Positions 49,501-61,824 are shown, counted from the stretch's first letter. The stretch: 64,000 bases of DNA from Cucumis sativus (GCF_000004075.3 NC_026657.2:40782732-40846731); one strand, 5' to 3'. Numbers and translations: made by a program. The notes: a model not told the origin generated them from the sequence alone.

Positions 49501-52500
49501 TCATAATCACAAAATTCAGAGTTCAAATTAACCTGTAATTCCAGAGCTATTTCCTGCTATACCCACAGCTTCTAGAGAGTCTAACCCTTCATTCTCTTGA
49601 TTGGTGTGCATGCATTCCTTCGAATGAGAACATTTAATACAGGTGCCATTCCCTTTTTTACATTGATGAACAACTAGACAACTACGCTCCATTTGTCTTG
49701 CAATTTTATCTTCTGATGTTGCTGATAAGGGATTGTTTTCAATATCTTTTGCCGAAACTTTGGCTGGTGACTTGCTTTCATCATCCATCAAATATATACT
49801 GGGATCCAAATGTATTCCCTAAATTTTTTATAAAGATGACCAAGGTCATATCAAAACAACTATTCCCTAAAGATAATTTAGAAAAAAGAATTAAATAAAG
49901 AAACTCTGTGTTATCCAAGTGAAATCCAATTCATTATGGAAATAGCATGTCTGTATGTTCTACGTTAAAATATCTATGACTTCTAAGTCATTTGAATTAG
50001 AAGTTTTAGTTTACATTTTCTAAGGCAAGATTCACCTCAATTATTATAGGCTTTCCATCTTTCATAGCTTTCTTTAAATCACCAGCCAAACCTATACAAA
50101 AAATATAGGGTAACAGAAGGCATCAACCAACCAGATAGCAACAAACTCTACAACTGAAGGGATGACTAACCTTTACGAACAATCCTGCATTCTCTACAGA
50201 ATTCAGTAATTAACTCCTCTGGAGAGCTAAAATCTCGTGCCCATACAGGAGTAGATGTCAATGGAGCGCTGAATATTTAAAGGGAAAAGAAAAGCCATCT
50301 CAATAAGAATCACAAAACTAACAAGTGTATGCATGTGCAGACCACTAATATCAAAAAATTTAAACAAAAGATGATTCCCTCTCTTTCTTTACAGTTATTT
50401 TTTAGGAAAATAACCACTTTCATAGAGAAAAAAACGAAAGAATACACGGCCATACGAAAAACCAAGCCCACAAAAAGAAGGGATGCCCTTTAAAAGAAGG
50501 GGATCCAACTATGCATAATAATGCCTAAAGAATACTAACAAAAGGATTTTGAAATCGAAGCCCACGGAGAAACATGAAAACAAATGAGGGACCAAGGCTC
50601 CCTAGGGTCCCTCTCCACGCCCCTAAACACCCTTCTATTCATCCCATCCCACAAAACCCATAACACAGCACACACTCTGGCAAGCCAAAGAAACCGGCCT
50701 TTCTCCCCAAACAGCAGATTGAAGAGGAACTCCTCGATCATACAACTGACATCTCTATAGCGAACACTTGTCATTCCGAACGAAGGAATCACAAACAACA
50801 CTCGGTTTCTTTACAGCATGTAGGAAGTTGATTAGCTTCTGCGTGACTTTTGAGATTCTGCTTTTGATCAAGTGATAATCAAAAATGAATTTGCAAAATC
50901 AATGGCATTGAAAATGAATTCTGACTTTTGAGATTCTGCTTTTGATCAAGTGATAATCAAAAATGAATTTGCAAAATCAATGGCATTGAAAATGAATTCA
51001 TTTCCATTCGTTGTTGATTTTAGAGGTAGGATGGGCTAACAAGAGCTAAATGCATTGGTGACAGCTTAGTAGAAGACAAAAACATAGAGAAGAAAAACTT
51101 GCAGTCCTATACTCCGTTAAACCAAACTGCTTTTAACCCTTCAGATAATAATATTTTGTTTTATAAAATGGAGGAAAAAAAAATTATGGACGTACTCTGT
51201 TGATGTGCGTAGTAATTCATAAACCATATCTGTCTGCAAATATAAAAGATTGTTAGTAGTAGGAAGTTATACAAAGAGTTAGCACATAACTAGGTCTCAA
51301 GATATAGAACAAGGGGAGATTGAAATATACATATGCAGGACCTGTAACACATTTGGGAGATTAAGTCTCTGTGCAAGTTGGGTGGCAATGGTTGACTTTC
51401 CAACACAGGCAGTTCCACATACAAGAATCACCAAGGGGACCCTTTGATGGTGAAATCTAGAAAAGATGAGATAGAACTTAGCAACATGTGGAAAAAGCAA
51501 GAACTGCCATGGTGGGTTGCACCATATTCATTGGGAACATGCTACAAGAACCCTAGTAATTTGACCTAAGAAGCCCTACCTCCATGATAAATGTGAGTTG
51601 GGTGCTTTCATGATCTCATAAGCATCAAAACTACTGATTTCCAACTTTATTTAGTTACTTTATCCATTAGAATCCAAGCTTCACACCCACATCCATAACA
51701 AATATTCATAGGAAAGAAACGTCCATAACCAATATTCTCAGTAAAAGAAATAAATCAGACTATAATTAGTAGAAGAGAAGCAAAAAAATTCTTGATGGAG
51801 TGGTTGCCATCATATGATCCGAAATCAATGAACTATGATGTTGCATTTTCATGCAACAGCAACTGAAAGTTGTTGCTAGTGAGAGCTGTGGATAAAAGTT
51901 AAGGGGAAGACAGAGAGACGATTAAACAAAAGCATACATTCTGCATATATTTATTAAGTCTCATGCGAGGTTTCCAACTACGGAAAAAGAAAGAGAAGCT
52001 CCACTCAAGGAAATATACAAACCTTGTCATCATTTTATAACGATTTATGTACTCTTCCCCATAACCACGCCGCTCCATGAGCTGCATATGTTGCCCTAAA
52101 AGAAAGTTAGCTATAGCTACATATTACGGCATACTGATAAGCATTAGTAATTCATCAGCTTCCTATTTCTTGGCAGCATTGTCAAAGTTGTACAAATTCA
52201 GTTGGTATGAAGCAAAAAATTCAATGACATCATATACCTTGAAAATATTAGCTTCCAGATCAGATTGTGAGCTACAAAAAAAAATTAGTAATCAATAATA
52301 TATAAAAATACTAGTAATTGAAAAAAAGAAATTTAAAAGTAATATTCATTCTCCTTTGAACAAGAAGCGCATCGAATGAGATAGGGGGAGAAGACAGGAA
52401 CATGTCTCACACATCTAAAAGGCTATTATCTACAAGCAGCTTCTTGAGTTCCAATGCAATTTTAATAGCAACATGATTTGGAATCTGAAATTAGAAGAGT

Positions 52501-53321
52501 TAGAATTAACATACAAATGAGGATTCAAACCAAGTTAACCAACCTGTATAGAAAAGACCAACGTTACCTTTGCTTCCCAAGCAGAGGCTAGAAAGCAAAA
52601 AGACAATAAATTTTACTCTTAACAACGAGGAAAGACTTCTTGAAAGACTCATTGAGCTTGCTTGGCAAGAGACAAAGTATAAAAAACAATACCCAAAAAA
52701 AACATCAATAAATCGAAAGAGCTGTTGATAAGCTCGGTGCCAGGAAAGCCTCTTAACTGGACGCACTTGTACCTTGGTCACTGTCAACATCCTGCTGAGC
52801 AAAAACCGCGACAATACATAATAGTGATCCGCGTTATCTCCCAACCACACCTTCACCTGCCAGAAAATAACCAGGCCACCACATGCAATAAAAAATCAAT
52901 AGGAAAAAACAAGATTAATGAAGCAGAGTTCCTAGGTAAACTCCTAACAAATAAATCATGAGGAAACGTGAAATCAAACCGAATTGGGCCAATTCTTGCA
53001 TTCAAATCACTCCAGTTAGCAAAGAAGCAAAGAATTGAATGGAAAAACTAAATTTACCTTGACAAAATCGTACTTGGAGGAGGTGTTACGAGAGGGTAAT
53101 CTGGCAACCGGGAAAGTTGACCAATCTTTGAGATTATCATTGGATTGAGAAGAGTTACCGGCGTCGGTGATTGCTTCTTCATCAGTGCCGGTGTTGTTGA
53201 TCTCGGGGTTTGGCATTGGCACGGACTTGTCCTTCACTTTCCTCATTTTCTTTTTCCTTGTATTAGCTTTATATTTCAGCGCCACGTCCTCAAAACTCGG
53301 GCTATTTATACCAATCTTCAC
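43534..53321 (-). CDS. 2-phosphoglycerate-kinase-like P-loop protein
   Basis: Fifteen minus-strand exons: 53,321-53,058; 52,856-52,773; 52,484-52,411; 52,271-52,238; 52,081-52,023; 51,456-51,342; 51,233-51,196; 50,268-50,171; 50,091-50,036; 49,818-49,533; 49,234-49,119; 48,589-48,533; 45,494-45,429; 45,286-45,212; 43,557-43,534. Total 1,446 nt, 481 residues, every junction in phase. Residues about 86-170 resemble the N-terminal ATP-cone-like region of archaeal-type 2-phosphoglycerate kinases. Walker A is G-T-A-C-V-G-K-S at 186-193, followed by L-N-L-P-N-V-L-Q-T-D and later I-I-I-E-G-I-H-L-D-P. The related plant LPA1 proteins affect phytic acid content, so a role in inositol-phosphate or phosphoglycerate metabolism is possible but unproven. 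Residues 325-345 hold an unusual Cys/His cluster. The last exon codes only seven residues and is the least certain. A start at the internal Met near 53,246 is also possible. Confidence 0.82.
46530..47840 (-). mobile_element. Retroelement remnant (DUF4283-like) in intron 12
   Basis: Minus-strand frames give S-S-Q-L-C-W-F-Q-E-A-I-E-E-L-C, F-E-K-W-D-K-V-G-H-S-R-P and E-N-L-C-G-F-I-P-A. These resemble the DUF4283-type domain common in plant non-LTR retroelement ORF1-like proteins. Multiple stops and shifts separate them. A further GC-richer stretch to about 46,130 may belong to the same insertion. It lies in the 3-kb intron between exons 13 and 12 of the P-loop gene, on the same strand. Confidence 0.5.
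50390..50815 (-). mobile_element. LINE 3' remnant in intron 7 of the P-loop gene
   Basis: The minus-strand frame 50,801-50,535 includes L-L-F-G-E-K-G-R-F-L-W, then V-L-W-V-L-W-D-G-M-N-R-R-V-F. This is the segment after the zinc module in L1-type LINE ORF2. It is sense relative to the host gene and spliced out in my model. Confidence 0.65.
50844..50999. repeat. Tandem duplication, 78-bp unit, two copies
   Basis: Two adjacent, near-perfect units, 50,844-50,921 and 50,922-50,999, starting TGACTTTTGAGATTCTGC. It lies in intron 7 of the P-loop gene, just upstream (in gene sense) of the LINE tail. Confidence 0.85.
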
Positions 53322-54980
53322 CTCGTTGCCACGTGAAATCCAACTTTCTTCTTCTTGGTCCTAAAAGTTAAGCCCACTCAAAATCTTACTCGATCAATCG
53401 CTCCTCGTTTGCGTCAATATCTTTGACATTCATGATGTTGTTTTTGTGGGGAAGAATGGAATTCAACTAAACCAAGAATAGAGAACACTAAGACAACCGA
53501 TGCTAATTAGGTAGTGAAAGTCTGACCAAATTGATGCAAGGAGTCTTTGAACCCTTGCTAACAAGAACAAGATCTTAATTTATTATAATGAACGATACAA
53601 GAGAAACTCAAGTATAAGACACTTGGAAGTTGGAATCTCCCTCTTGAATATTCTCATTCAAGCCTTCAATCACTCCACATAATAACTTTCTTCTCTCACC
53701 CGCCCTCCCTCCCTTACCAAAGTTGAGGTTGGGGATAGAGATCTCTGCCACTATGTTCAAACACAAACACAAGATATAGTTGATCGCTATATTCAAACAC
53801 AAACACAAGGTATGTTAGTAAATGAAATAAGTTGTGAATGTTCATGCATGTGATTTGATATAATGTTTTGATGATAATTGTTATGTGAACGTAGTTAATT
53901 AAGCTTGTCCTTTTATGTGAATGAAAATTGTCGTTGTTTTGTTAGCAAGCATGTAAATATGATGTGATTTTACGTGGGACATTATGTATATGTTACATAA
54001 AATCTCTAACATAAAAAACTATGACACGACGCATTCAAGTGAAAAATGTACTTGACGTGGTTAGTACGAGAACATACAATACATACATTGTTCTCTTGAA
54101 TGACACGTGCCATGAAAATTGCTTGAAAAGGCTCATGACAAGAAAATTCCCTAAGGTGGACTAGTAAAGAGACTTTTACACGAGAAAATTAGTAATCAAT
54201 ATGTAAACAACATGAGAAAAGATTGTCATTCAAAGACAATAGATTTAAGATTTAAATATCACGATAACACATGAACAATAAAATCCAATTATTTATGGGA
54301 ATTAATATTTTTCAATCCATGGATAATTCTTTTCTTCTGTGGAGTAGTCGGTCTTTGTTGAGCAATTGATTTTTGGTGAAGAACAACGATAAATTACAAC
54401 ATAAGAAGAGAAAAAAAAGGAGGAGGAGAAGAAGAAGAAACCCAGAGGTGAAGTGCCGAAGAAGATGGAATCGTTAATCAATTCGCATGTGAAGTACAAA
54501 TGTAAAAGGTGTAGGTTGGGAAATGTTAAAAATTATCAATATGTTCAACGTGACCTTTTTTTTCTTTTTTTCTTTTTTCTATATTTTGTGATTTCTTCTA
54601 CTATATGCATAATAAGTTCGCTTTTAAAAAAAATAAAATATAGTTCAAAATAAATATGAATAGTATTGACTTAACTGTATTGTGATATTTTATTATATCT
54701 TATTTTGTATTATTTATAAATAGAACAAAACATTTTAAAAATAGTAAAATATTAAATTATGTAAGAAGGCATTTTTTTCTCATTTATATTAACCCATCCA
54801 AATTAAGCTCAAATTCCAATCTAACATTAAAACAATAAAGTCAATCAAAGAATGATGAGAGAGAGAAATCATGTTTGCATTTTTCCCTTGTCTTCCTCAA
54901 CGTGCTCTCAACTTCCCACTTTCACTCACTACATATATACATTTCTCATAAAACAACCCACAAATATTCCCAACCCACAA
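53322..54980. other. Divergent promoter region, P-loop gene / QWRF gene
   Basis: About 1.66 kb between two divergently transcribed genes. A near-duplicate of ATTCAAACACAAACACAAG occurs twice at about 53,755-53,810. Poly-T/poly-A tracts lie at about 54,410 and 54,558. No gene supported; short frames show no domain. Confidence 0.55.
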
Positions 54981-56813
54981 ATGGAGAACACACGAATACG
55001 CCGACCAAAAACCCCCGCCCTTCCTCCCCCGCCGTCTCCCGGCAGCAAAAGCCGCTCCTCCCCTGCCATAACCCTACCCGATAACAACTCATGTGCCGCA
55101 AACACAAGCCAACGCTCAACCATTCACCGATCAAAATCAGTGACAAAGTCAAGAAATAAGAACGACAAGGATGAAGAGAATTTAAACCCCTTGAATTGTA
55201 AAACCAAGGCAGGTTTTACCAAGTTCTTGAAGTCCTCCCCGGCGACTTCCCCGTCTGCATGGGCACTGTCACCTGGCCGGTCCTTGGGCTCTCCCCTTGT
55301 TTTGTCTCCGCTGACGGCGGTTGAGCACGCGGCGACAGATGGACGGAGAGGAAAACTAGGCAGTCAACGAGGTGGTGCAGTGAGCGGAGTTTTGAGGTTT
55401 TTTAAACCAAAGAAAGCGGCAGCGATGATGGAAGCAGAAGAGCTTCATCGGTTTAGGATTTTGCAGAATAGGTTGTTGCAATGGAAGTATGCTAACGTTA
55501 GAGCAGAGACTTCCATGGCTAACGTTAAAACACTTGTTCAGGTATTTACTTCTTCGTTTGATTTTCCTTTTATTTTGAGAAATTGTTTTCTTTTTTTTTT
55601 GTATAGTACATAATCTAGCTTTAAGAAACTAAGTTTGTGTAACACAATTAATTGGTTTTGATTAAAAAAAAAAGAGAGGAGATTTTCCAAAAGTATAGTC
55701 CGTTAATATTTTTACCTGTTTCATAATTTATAATAATTTTTTAAAAAAATAAAGCCTATTTTCTCCTAGTTTCAATCATTTTCATCCTCTTTTAGTAAAG
55801 GAGCAAAATTATTAGCCAATTTTAAGAAAAAACAAATTTGTAAAAAAGTTATAAAGTGAGTAAAGTATTTATAACAAAATCAATGGGTTCTTGTTTTTTT
55901 TGGTTTTGGAAGTTTTTTAAAAACTTTTTTTTTGGATAAGTTTTCAAAAGTTGGGTTCTTTATTTTAAAACATGGCAGAGAGTATATAATAAAACAAACA
56001 AAAAAAATGATTATAAGCTTTATTTTCAAAAACTAAAAAATAAAGCGTTAACTGAATGAAGAAATTTTTCATCGAGTATTTTTTTTAATACAACAACTTC
56101 AAACTTGTAGGATGAAAAACAATGTTAGTTATATTAAGTTAATTAAACTTTGACTTCATCAATGCATAGTAAGAAATAATGTCTATTTGCTAGACTTCAT
56201 ATCCCTAACTACGGTCTATGAGTGAAGTGAAAGGTCATAGAGAAGTGTATGTATAAATGATTGATTGTCTGTAGACTTGTTTAGCTAGCTAATTACTATA
56301 TATGTGTTTGTTATTTAGAATAATGAATATTATACAATACAATACATATAAAAATCATATTATTTAACTTCATTAACTCAGGTGATTTCTTTTACACATT
56401 CATTAACATATATATATAAAATGGTTGATAAAACGGAATAAATGTCTATAGTATAGAACGATCTTTCATTGACGATATTCAACGTGTGGGGCGGGGTTTG
56501 TTTCGGTGACAGGACAGAATATTCAGTGTGTGGCTTCATAATTTGAGAATGAGAAATCGGATATTAGAAAAACGAATTGAAGTTGAAAAGTTGAGAAAGG
56601 AGATCAAGTTATACAGAATAATCTTCCCTCAAGTTAGTCTCCTGAAGCAATGGGCCAAGTTAGACAAAAGAAACCAAGAATCAGTTGGCAGTTTAGCCTC
56701 TATTCTTTCAACATTCTCACTCAAACTCCCTCTACTCCATGGAGCCAAGGTAATTAGTCAACTTGCTAAAGAATTACTCCACTTCTATTTAATCTTTTTA
56801 AATTCTTCATTTT

Positions 56814-56856
<43 letters not shown>

Positions 56857-59800
56857 CTTATTTTAGCCCTTTGTTGCTACATACAAATATCTGTCAAATC
56901 ATTATTTTGTCCAATTAATAAGTAAAGTCATTATTTAGTGATTAACGATCTTAAAAGCAGAAGGGCATTGATATTGCGAGTATTGAATGAATTGAATTGA
57001 ATTAAATACACAGATTGACACAAAGGCTTTTCAACAAGCATTAAGCATGGCCATGGAGGTGATGGTCAAACTAGAGGCAATGATCACCAAACGCGCATCC
57101 CAGGTTATTCATCTCTCTTCTTTAGCTGTAATTTAGCACTTCAACCATGTCATAAGCTTTCAATCATTTATTCATTTTTTTTCTGTAAAAAGGATAACTG
57201 TAATTGCATGCAAAATTACACTTTAAAGTCTTCAATAATAAAAAATTACATTAGTTTAGTGTTATAGAAGATGGATTCCTAAATGAATAATTGAATTACC
57301 CTCGAACTCATACAATCATTGTGTTTTCTACACTATTATATTAGTATCTAAATATCTATATTTCTTTTTATGGAGAACCACATAGGTGCAAGGTAGAAAT
57401 TGACATGCCTTTAAATGTTCGTAATTGATAATAGAATTAGGGTTTAGAGTGATCATACCTTCGTCACTTCCGATTACTTGTAATCTTCTTATATATAAAT
57501 TTGAAGCGGACCACCATTAGTGTTGATCACTCGCTATTCTTTAGACTTAAAATCGGGTTGTGGGACTCGATATGTGAATGATTTGAGAGAGAAAGATGGA
57601 AATTGAAAAGGAATTAACTTATGGTGGAGAGTCGGGAGAGAAAATCCTTTGGTGAAGAAAATTTTAAGAAAAAACATTCAAGAGTCAAAAGTCTTTTTTG
57701 ACAATGTGGATAAGCCTTCTTTGAATAAACATTTTACGTGCAACTTTTTTTTCATGTTCAAATTCACGAAAATCCAACACCTCACCAATCTATTAATCTA
57801 TTAACCATGAGTGGACTTTAGTAGATCAAGTATTCACATCTCATGCATCCATATAGCCCACTAAAGTTAGTGAGATTATCCAACAAAATGTATGATTTTT
57901 CTACTAACTTTAATCAAATGACAAATTGGTCTTTTGTACCATTGTAGTCATAATCAAAAGTTAACATTTTGACTTTTTACCACATTTTGTCATTTTTGAC
58001 TAATTTCGACCACCCGAGCATAAATCTGCATTCATTTTTTTGAAATTCAAATAACATTTGAATATATAGTTTGTCAAAGTTTGACTTCTCAAAGTCAAAA
58101 GTCAACTCTTTGACTTTTTATAACTCTAACAATTTTCACGATTTCCAAGCTTCCGAGCATGAATATGGTTTCATATTCTTAATATTCAAATCACATTTAA
58201 ACATAAAACTCTATTGTTTAAATGATAACCAATAGCTGTCGATTCTTCTCTTCTTTCTTAATTCAAATTGTTTGAACTAATCCAACATATTAATATTGTT
58301 CTGTTCATATAAGCTAGTAGAGGAACCTAATAAACATTTAGATCATGGGTTGAACAATCCAAGATTAACTGGCTAAATTATTTTAGATCGAGCTAATCAA
58401 CATTCGTTAACTAACAAGTCATTCCACTAAAAGTTTAGTAGTTCACTAACATCGCTATAGATATATTTGTGTCCACATATGATATAATCATGATTAGTAG
58501 GTTAATCCTTCACAGGTTGCTCATAATCTCGACTAGGTTAAGATATTGTTTTACCCCGATATTACACTTTGTTTATTAAGTCTCACTGATCCACTATTGA
58601 TCAATTGGTTTAAGATTTAACCTATAAATTGAATCTCTCTTGGACTTAATGAGAGGGTGAGGCCGCTTGTTCAAGACCTGTATTTAGTCCGTAAGGGAAC
58701 AACCTATCTACTGACTCTAAAATGGTCAAGAGCGAATTTCGTCTTACATTCTATGTCCCCAGCTATATACCTTTTGTCTTACCCCTGAAATTTCAGGCTT
58801 ATAATTGGGCCAAACGCTAATGAGTTGCCCTCACCTATGCAGATCTGAGGATAATCTCGTGTGAACATGAATTCATAGTTAGTTTATGATTAAAAAATTA
58901 AGTTGCCTAGATCGATCAATAAAAAATGAATATTAAGGTTTAAATCATAAACAATGTTACAACGTAAAAGTGACTATTTCATGATTTCAGTATAATTATG
59001 TACAACTCCTTACTTAGGATGCCTCCACTTCTATATCACTACAAGAAATGGGGGCTCTCCAGACGCATAAAATCGTCGAGAGATATATGAAAAGCGTCAG
59101 AAACGACGCATAAATATATGTCGAGACAAGTTGAAAAAAATGTGTCCGGAGAGGAACTCCCGACGCATAACATGTGTGCATCGGGAGTTCCTAAACAATT
59201 TCCGACGTTGTATGAACGTCGAATATGCTATCAATATAGTGTCGGGAGATGCCTAGGAACTTTCAACACACATGTTAGGAACTCCCGATGCACCCTCTAT
59301 TTTTTTTTAAAAAAAATACCTTCCATTAATTCCTAAATTCAAAATTTGAAATTCAAACTCAACTTCAAACTCAACTTCAACACTTAAATTCAACACTTTA
59401 ACATCAACTTCAACGCTTCACTTTCATCATTCAACACTTCAACACTTCAACACTTCAACACTTCAAATTCAAAGTCCTAAAACCTACAACTAATTCAAAA
59501 TCCTAACAACACTTCAAATTCAATTTCAATACTAAAACCTACAACTAATTCAAAATCTAAATACTAAAACTAATTTGAAATCTAAAATCTAAAATTAATT
59601 TGAAATCTAAATACTAAAACAAAACAATAACTAAACTAAACCACTTACCGATGACGACGATAACGGGGACAACAATACCCTCCTCTTCTCGATCTCCCTC
59701 TCAGTTTCCCTCTCCCTCTTTCGGTTTTCTTTCTCTTTTTTGTTTCCATTCTGTAAAGAATGAAGTTAAAAAAGAAGGAAAATTTTCGACGCACAACGAA

Positions 59801-61206
59801 AGCGTCGGGAATAGCACCCTATTTTCGACACGATTAGTGACACGTCGGGAATCCCTAAACCTATTTCCGACGTTGCTGACACCACGTCAGAGAAAGGTGT
59901 AATGTACAATTAATGATCTGCCCTTCCTCCGACGCAACACTGTAGACGTTGAGAATAGGTACCCATTTTCCGATGTACCTGACACCACGTCGGAGGAAGA
60001 CCAATTAATTGTTTGCCTCTTCCGACGCTACACTTTCCACGTCGGGAATAAGGGTTCATTTTCCGACGTACCTGGCACCACGTTGGAGGAACCCTAAACC
60101 ATTCCAACCAATTTTGATGCTAATGTGTTTGCGTCGGGGGGAATGTCTTCCCTCGACGTGCACTAAGATGTGTCGGAAAACACCGGCTTCTACCGACGTC
60201 ATGTTTTCCGACGATTTTTTTTGCGTCGGGAAACTCCCGATTTCTTGCAGTGTATCTCTACATGAATGATTGAAGATCACATCCCTTGTACTAACTACAA
60301 AGCAGACCGCATCCATAGTGTCCCTATAATAAAATGCCCAACCTCGTTGTTATAACGTTGTTTACCGTTATAATTAATAATGTCTCTAAATTTTAATGTG
60401 ACTATTTAATGGTTTCAATCTTAAGCAAACTCTTTACCTATAATGCCCCCATTTCTATATCTCTACCTAAACGATTCAAGATCATATTGTTTGTACAAAC
60501 TACAAAACGAGTCATGTCCACCGTGTCTCTACAATAAATAAAATGTCTAGCTTTATTCATGTACTATAGACCGTTAAAGCTATATACTCGAATTTGAACT
60601 ATATTTATGTCTCTATATGATATTCAAGTCTACACAAGATAGTATCGAGATTTTAGTTTATTGAATTCAATATTATAATATTTGTTTCCATTAAAAAGTT
60701 TTTAATAATCACTATATTGAATATAATAGAGTTTTAAATTACAAATTATGAGTTGTAGGAGACAAATTCCAATATTTTTAAAATCCGTATAAGTTTGAGA
60801 TAAAAAAAAACAACACCTGTACAAGTCTGAGGAATTAATTAAATTTAATAAAGAGTGTGAAATGGATTAATGATAATGAACTCAATTTATTTTTGTTTTA
60901 TGATTCTGTAAAAAAATGATAGCAACTGGAGAAAACGTTGTACGTGCTAACGGAGCGGCTAAGCATATTTAAAGAACAGGAAGAATGCTTGGAAAAGCTG
61001 GAGGAGGCTGTATGTTCGGTCATCACTTTACTGGTATTTTATTCTATTTTTTTGGTTAAATCCATTTGACTCCCCCTTTTCTCCCACCCAATATCTTTAC
61101 ATTGCCATCTTCTATTTTCATACAGGCGAAGGAGAATAGTATTAGAATACAAGTCATACAAGCAACAAATTCTACCACGAAGGATCATCCTTTTCCTACT
61201 TGTTAA
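54981..61206 (+). CDS. QWRF-motif (DUF566 / AUGMIN8-like) protein
   Basis: Five plus-strand exons, 54,981-55,541, 56,513-56,749, 57,014-57,103, 60,923-61,033 and 61,126-61,206, sum to 1,080 nt and encode 359 residues. QWRF proteins include the microtubule-binding AUGMIN subunit 8 and EDE1; they act in spindle and cortical microtubule organisation (family knowledge). Residues 1 to about 140 are basic, Pro/Ser-rich and disordered, with R-S-K-S-V and S-P-G-R-S-L type blocks. The signature helix reads F-R-I-L-Q-N-R-L-L-Q-W-K-Y-A-N-V-R-A, so the motif is Q-W-K-Y (167-170) where QWRF is usual. A long coiled-coil region follows, with L-E-K-R-I-E-V-E-K-L and L-L-K-Q-W-A-K-L-D. Length fits the short QWRF7-like members. 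I chose 54,981 over the in-frame ATG at 54,852, because the latter adds a segment unlike the family. Intron 3 (3.8 kb) carries a CACTA element. Confidence 0.87.
57360..59036. repeat. Unclassified interspersed repeat in QWRF intron 3
   Basis: This part of intron 3 has GC-richer patches unlike intron sequence, e.g. around 58,640-58,860 (GGGTGAGGCCGCTTG; GAGTTGCCCTCACC). There is a local duplication at about 58,005-58,075 and 58,140-58,205 (CCGAGCAT(A/G)AAT ... TTCAAAT(A/C)ACATTT). No protein similarity was seen. A retrotransposon LTR or non-autonomous element is likely, but I could not find its ends. Confidence 0.4.
59037..60252. mobile_element. Complete non-autonomous CACTA element (1,216 bp)
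   Basis: Left end CACTACAAGAAATGGGGG; right end, reverse-complemented, CACTGCAAGAAATCGGGAG. TAT flanks both ends (59,034-59,036 and 60,253-60,255), the 3-bp target duplication expected for CACTA. Subterminal regions are packed with short CGACG / GTCGGGAA / TTCCGACGT motifs in both orientations, the usual transposase-binding-site pattern. There is no transposase, so it depends on an autonomous partner. It sits in intron 3 of the QWRF gene. Open frames inside are motif translations, not genes. Confidence 0.88.
60256..60560. repeat. Second copy of the CACTA-flanking repeat (empty site)
   Basis: About 60,380-60,545 repeats the sequence on both sides of the CACTA element (left flank 58,960-59,036, right flank 60,253-60,335). 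Matches include GACTATTT(C/A)ATG(A/G)TTTCA, then T(C/T)TATATCTCTAC, then CA(A/C)TGTCTC... -like text. At 60,467-60,478 the copy reads TTCTATATCTCT straight through, with no insertion: a paralogous empty site. Confidence 0.75.
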
Positions 61207-61824
61207 CATTTCATTTGTATTTACTTTCTAATCTAATTGTACATGAAAGGGCAATTTGGGCCTTTTTTTTATATATATTTATAATTATATATAGTGACAG
61301 CCTCTTCATTTTTATTAATTTAAATGGGAGCAACTCCAACTTACAACTGTTATGATCTATATGTGATAGAGGAATAATTTCATAGCTAAAATTTCATTAA
61401 TGGAATAAAATCGTGGAAAATGGAAGAAATTAAAAGGTGAATAAAGCTTTGAAGCAGATGAATCGGGCTCTAAAATCCAGGGATGGGAGCGAGAGAAGGC
61501 GGAGACGGGAGGAGAAGGTTTCCTCTAGCTTTGGAGATGGAAAAAGCGACGTGAGAGGTGGGAGAAGTTAGTTTTCCTTTTTTCCCTTTCTTTCTGAAGA
61601 GATGGGTAAAAGGGCCCTTTCACATTCTAAAAGTCCTGTTGGTCTGTAAAATAAAAACCCAACCCAACCCAAATGTCTCCATTTTGTCTCATTTTTGGTA
61701 AACTTCTCCTCGTGGTCCAGCTCCCACTAAGCTCTCGCAAAATCCCAATCGTGAATCGTAAACTTTCTAGTTGCCTCAATCGATTAGCTTTTCCTTATGC
61801 ACAAACGTCGTTAAGGGTGCTGTC
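61207..61824. other. Intergenic region between QWRF and NERD genes
   Basis: 3' flank of QWRF and promoter/leader of the NERD gene, both plus strand. A purine-rich GC stretch (61,470-61,570) with GGGAGCGAGAGAAGGCGGAG-type sequence lies upstream of the NERD start and may be promoter or leader. A short plus-strand frame at 61,673-61,855 overlaps the start in another frame and is not a gene. Confidence 0.5.

Noticed and set aside
54852-54980. Upstream in-frame start of the QWRF gene
   Set aside because: The added residues look like leader sequence and the family N-terminus (basic, Pro-rich) starts at 54,981.
59118-60316. Open frames inside the CACTA element
   Set aside because: They repeat the subterminal CGACG motifs and show no transposase or other domain.
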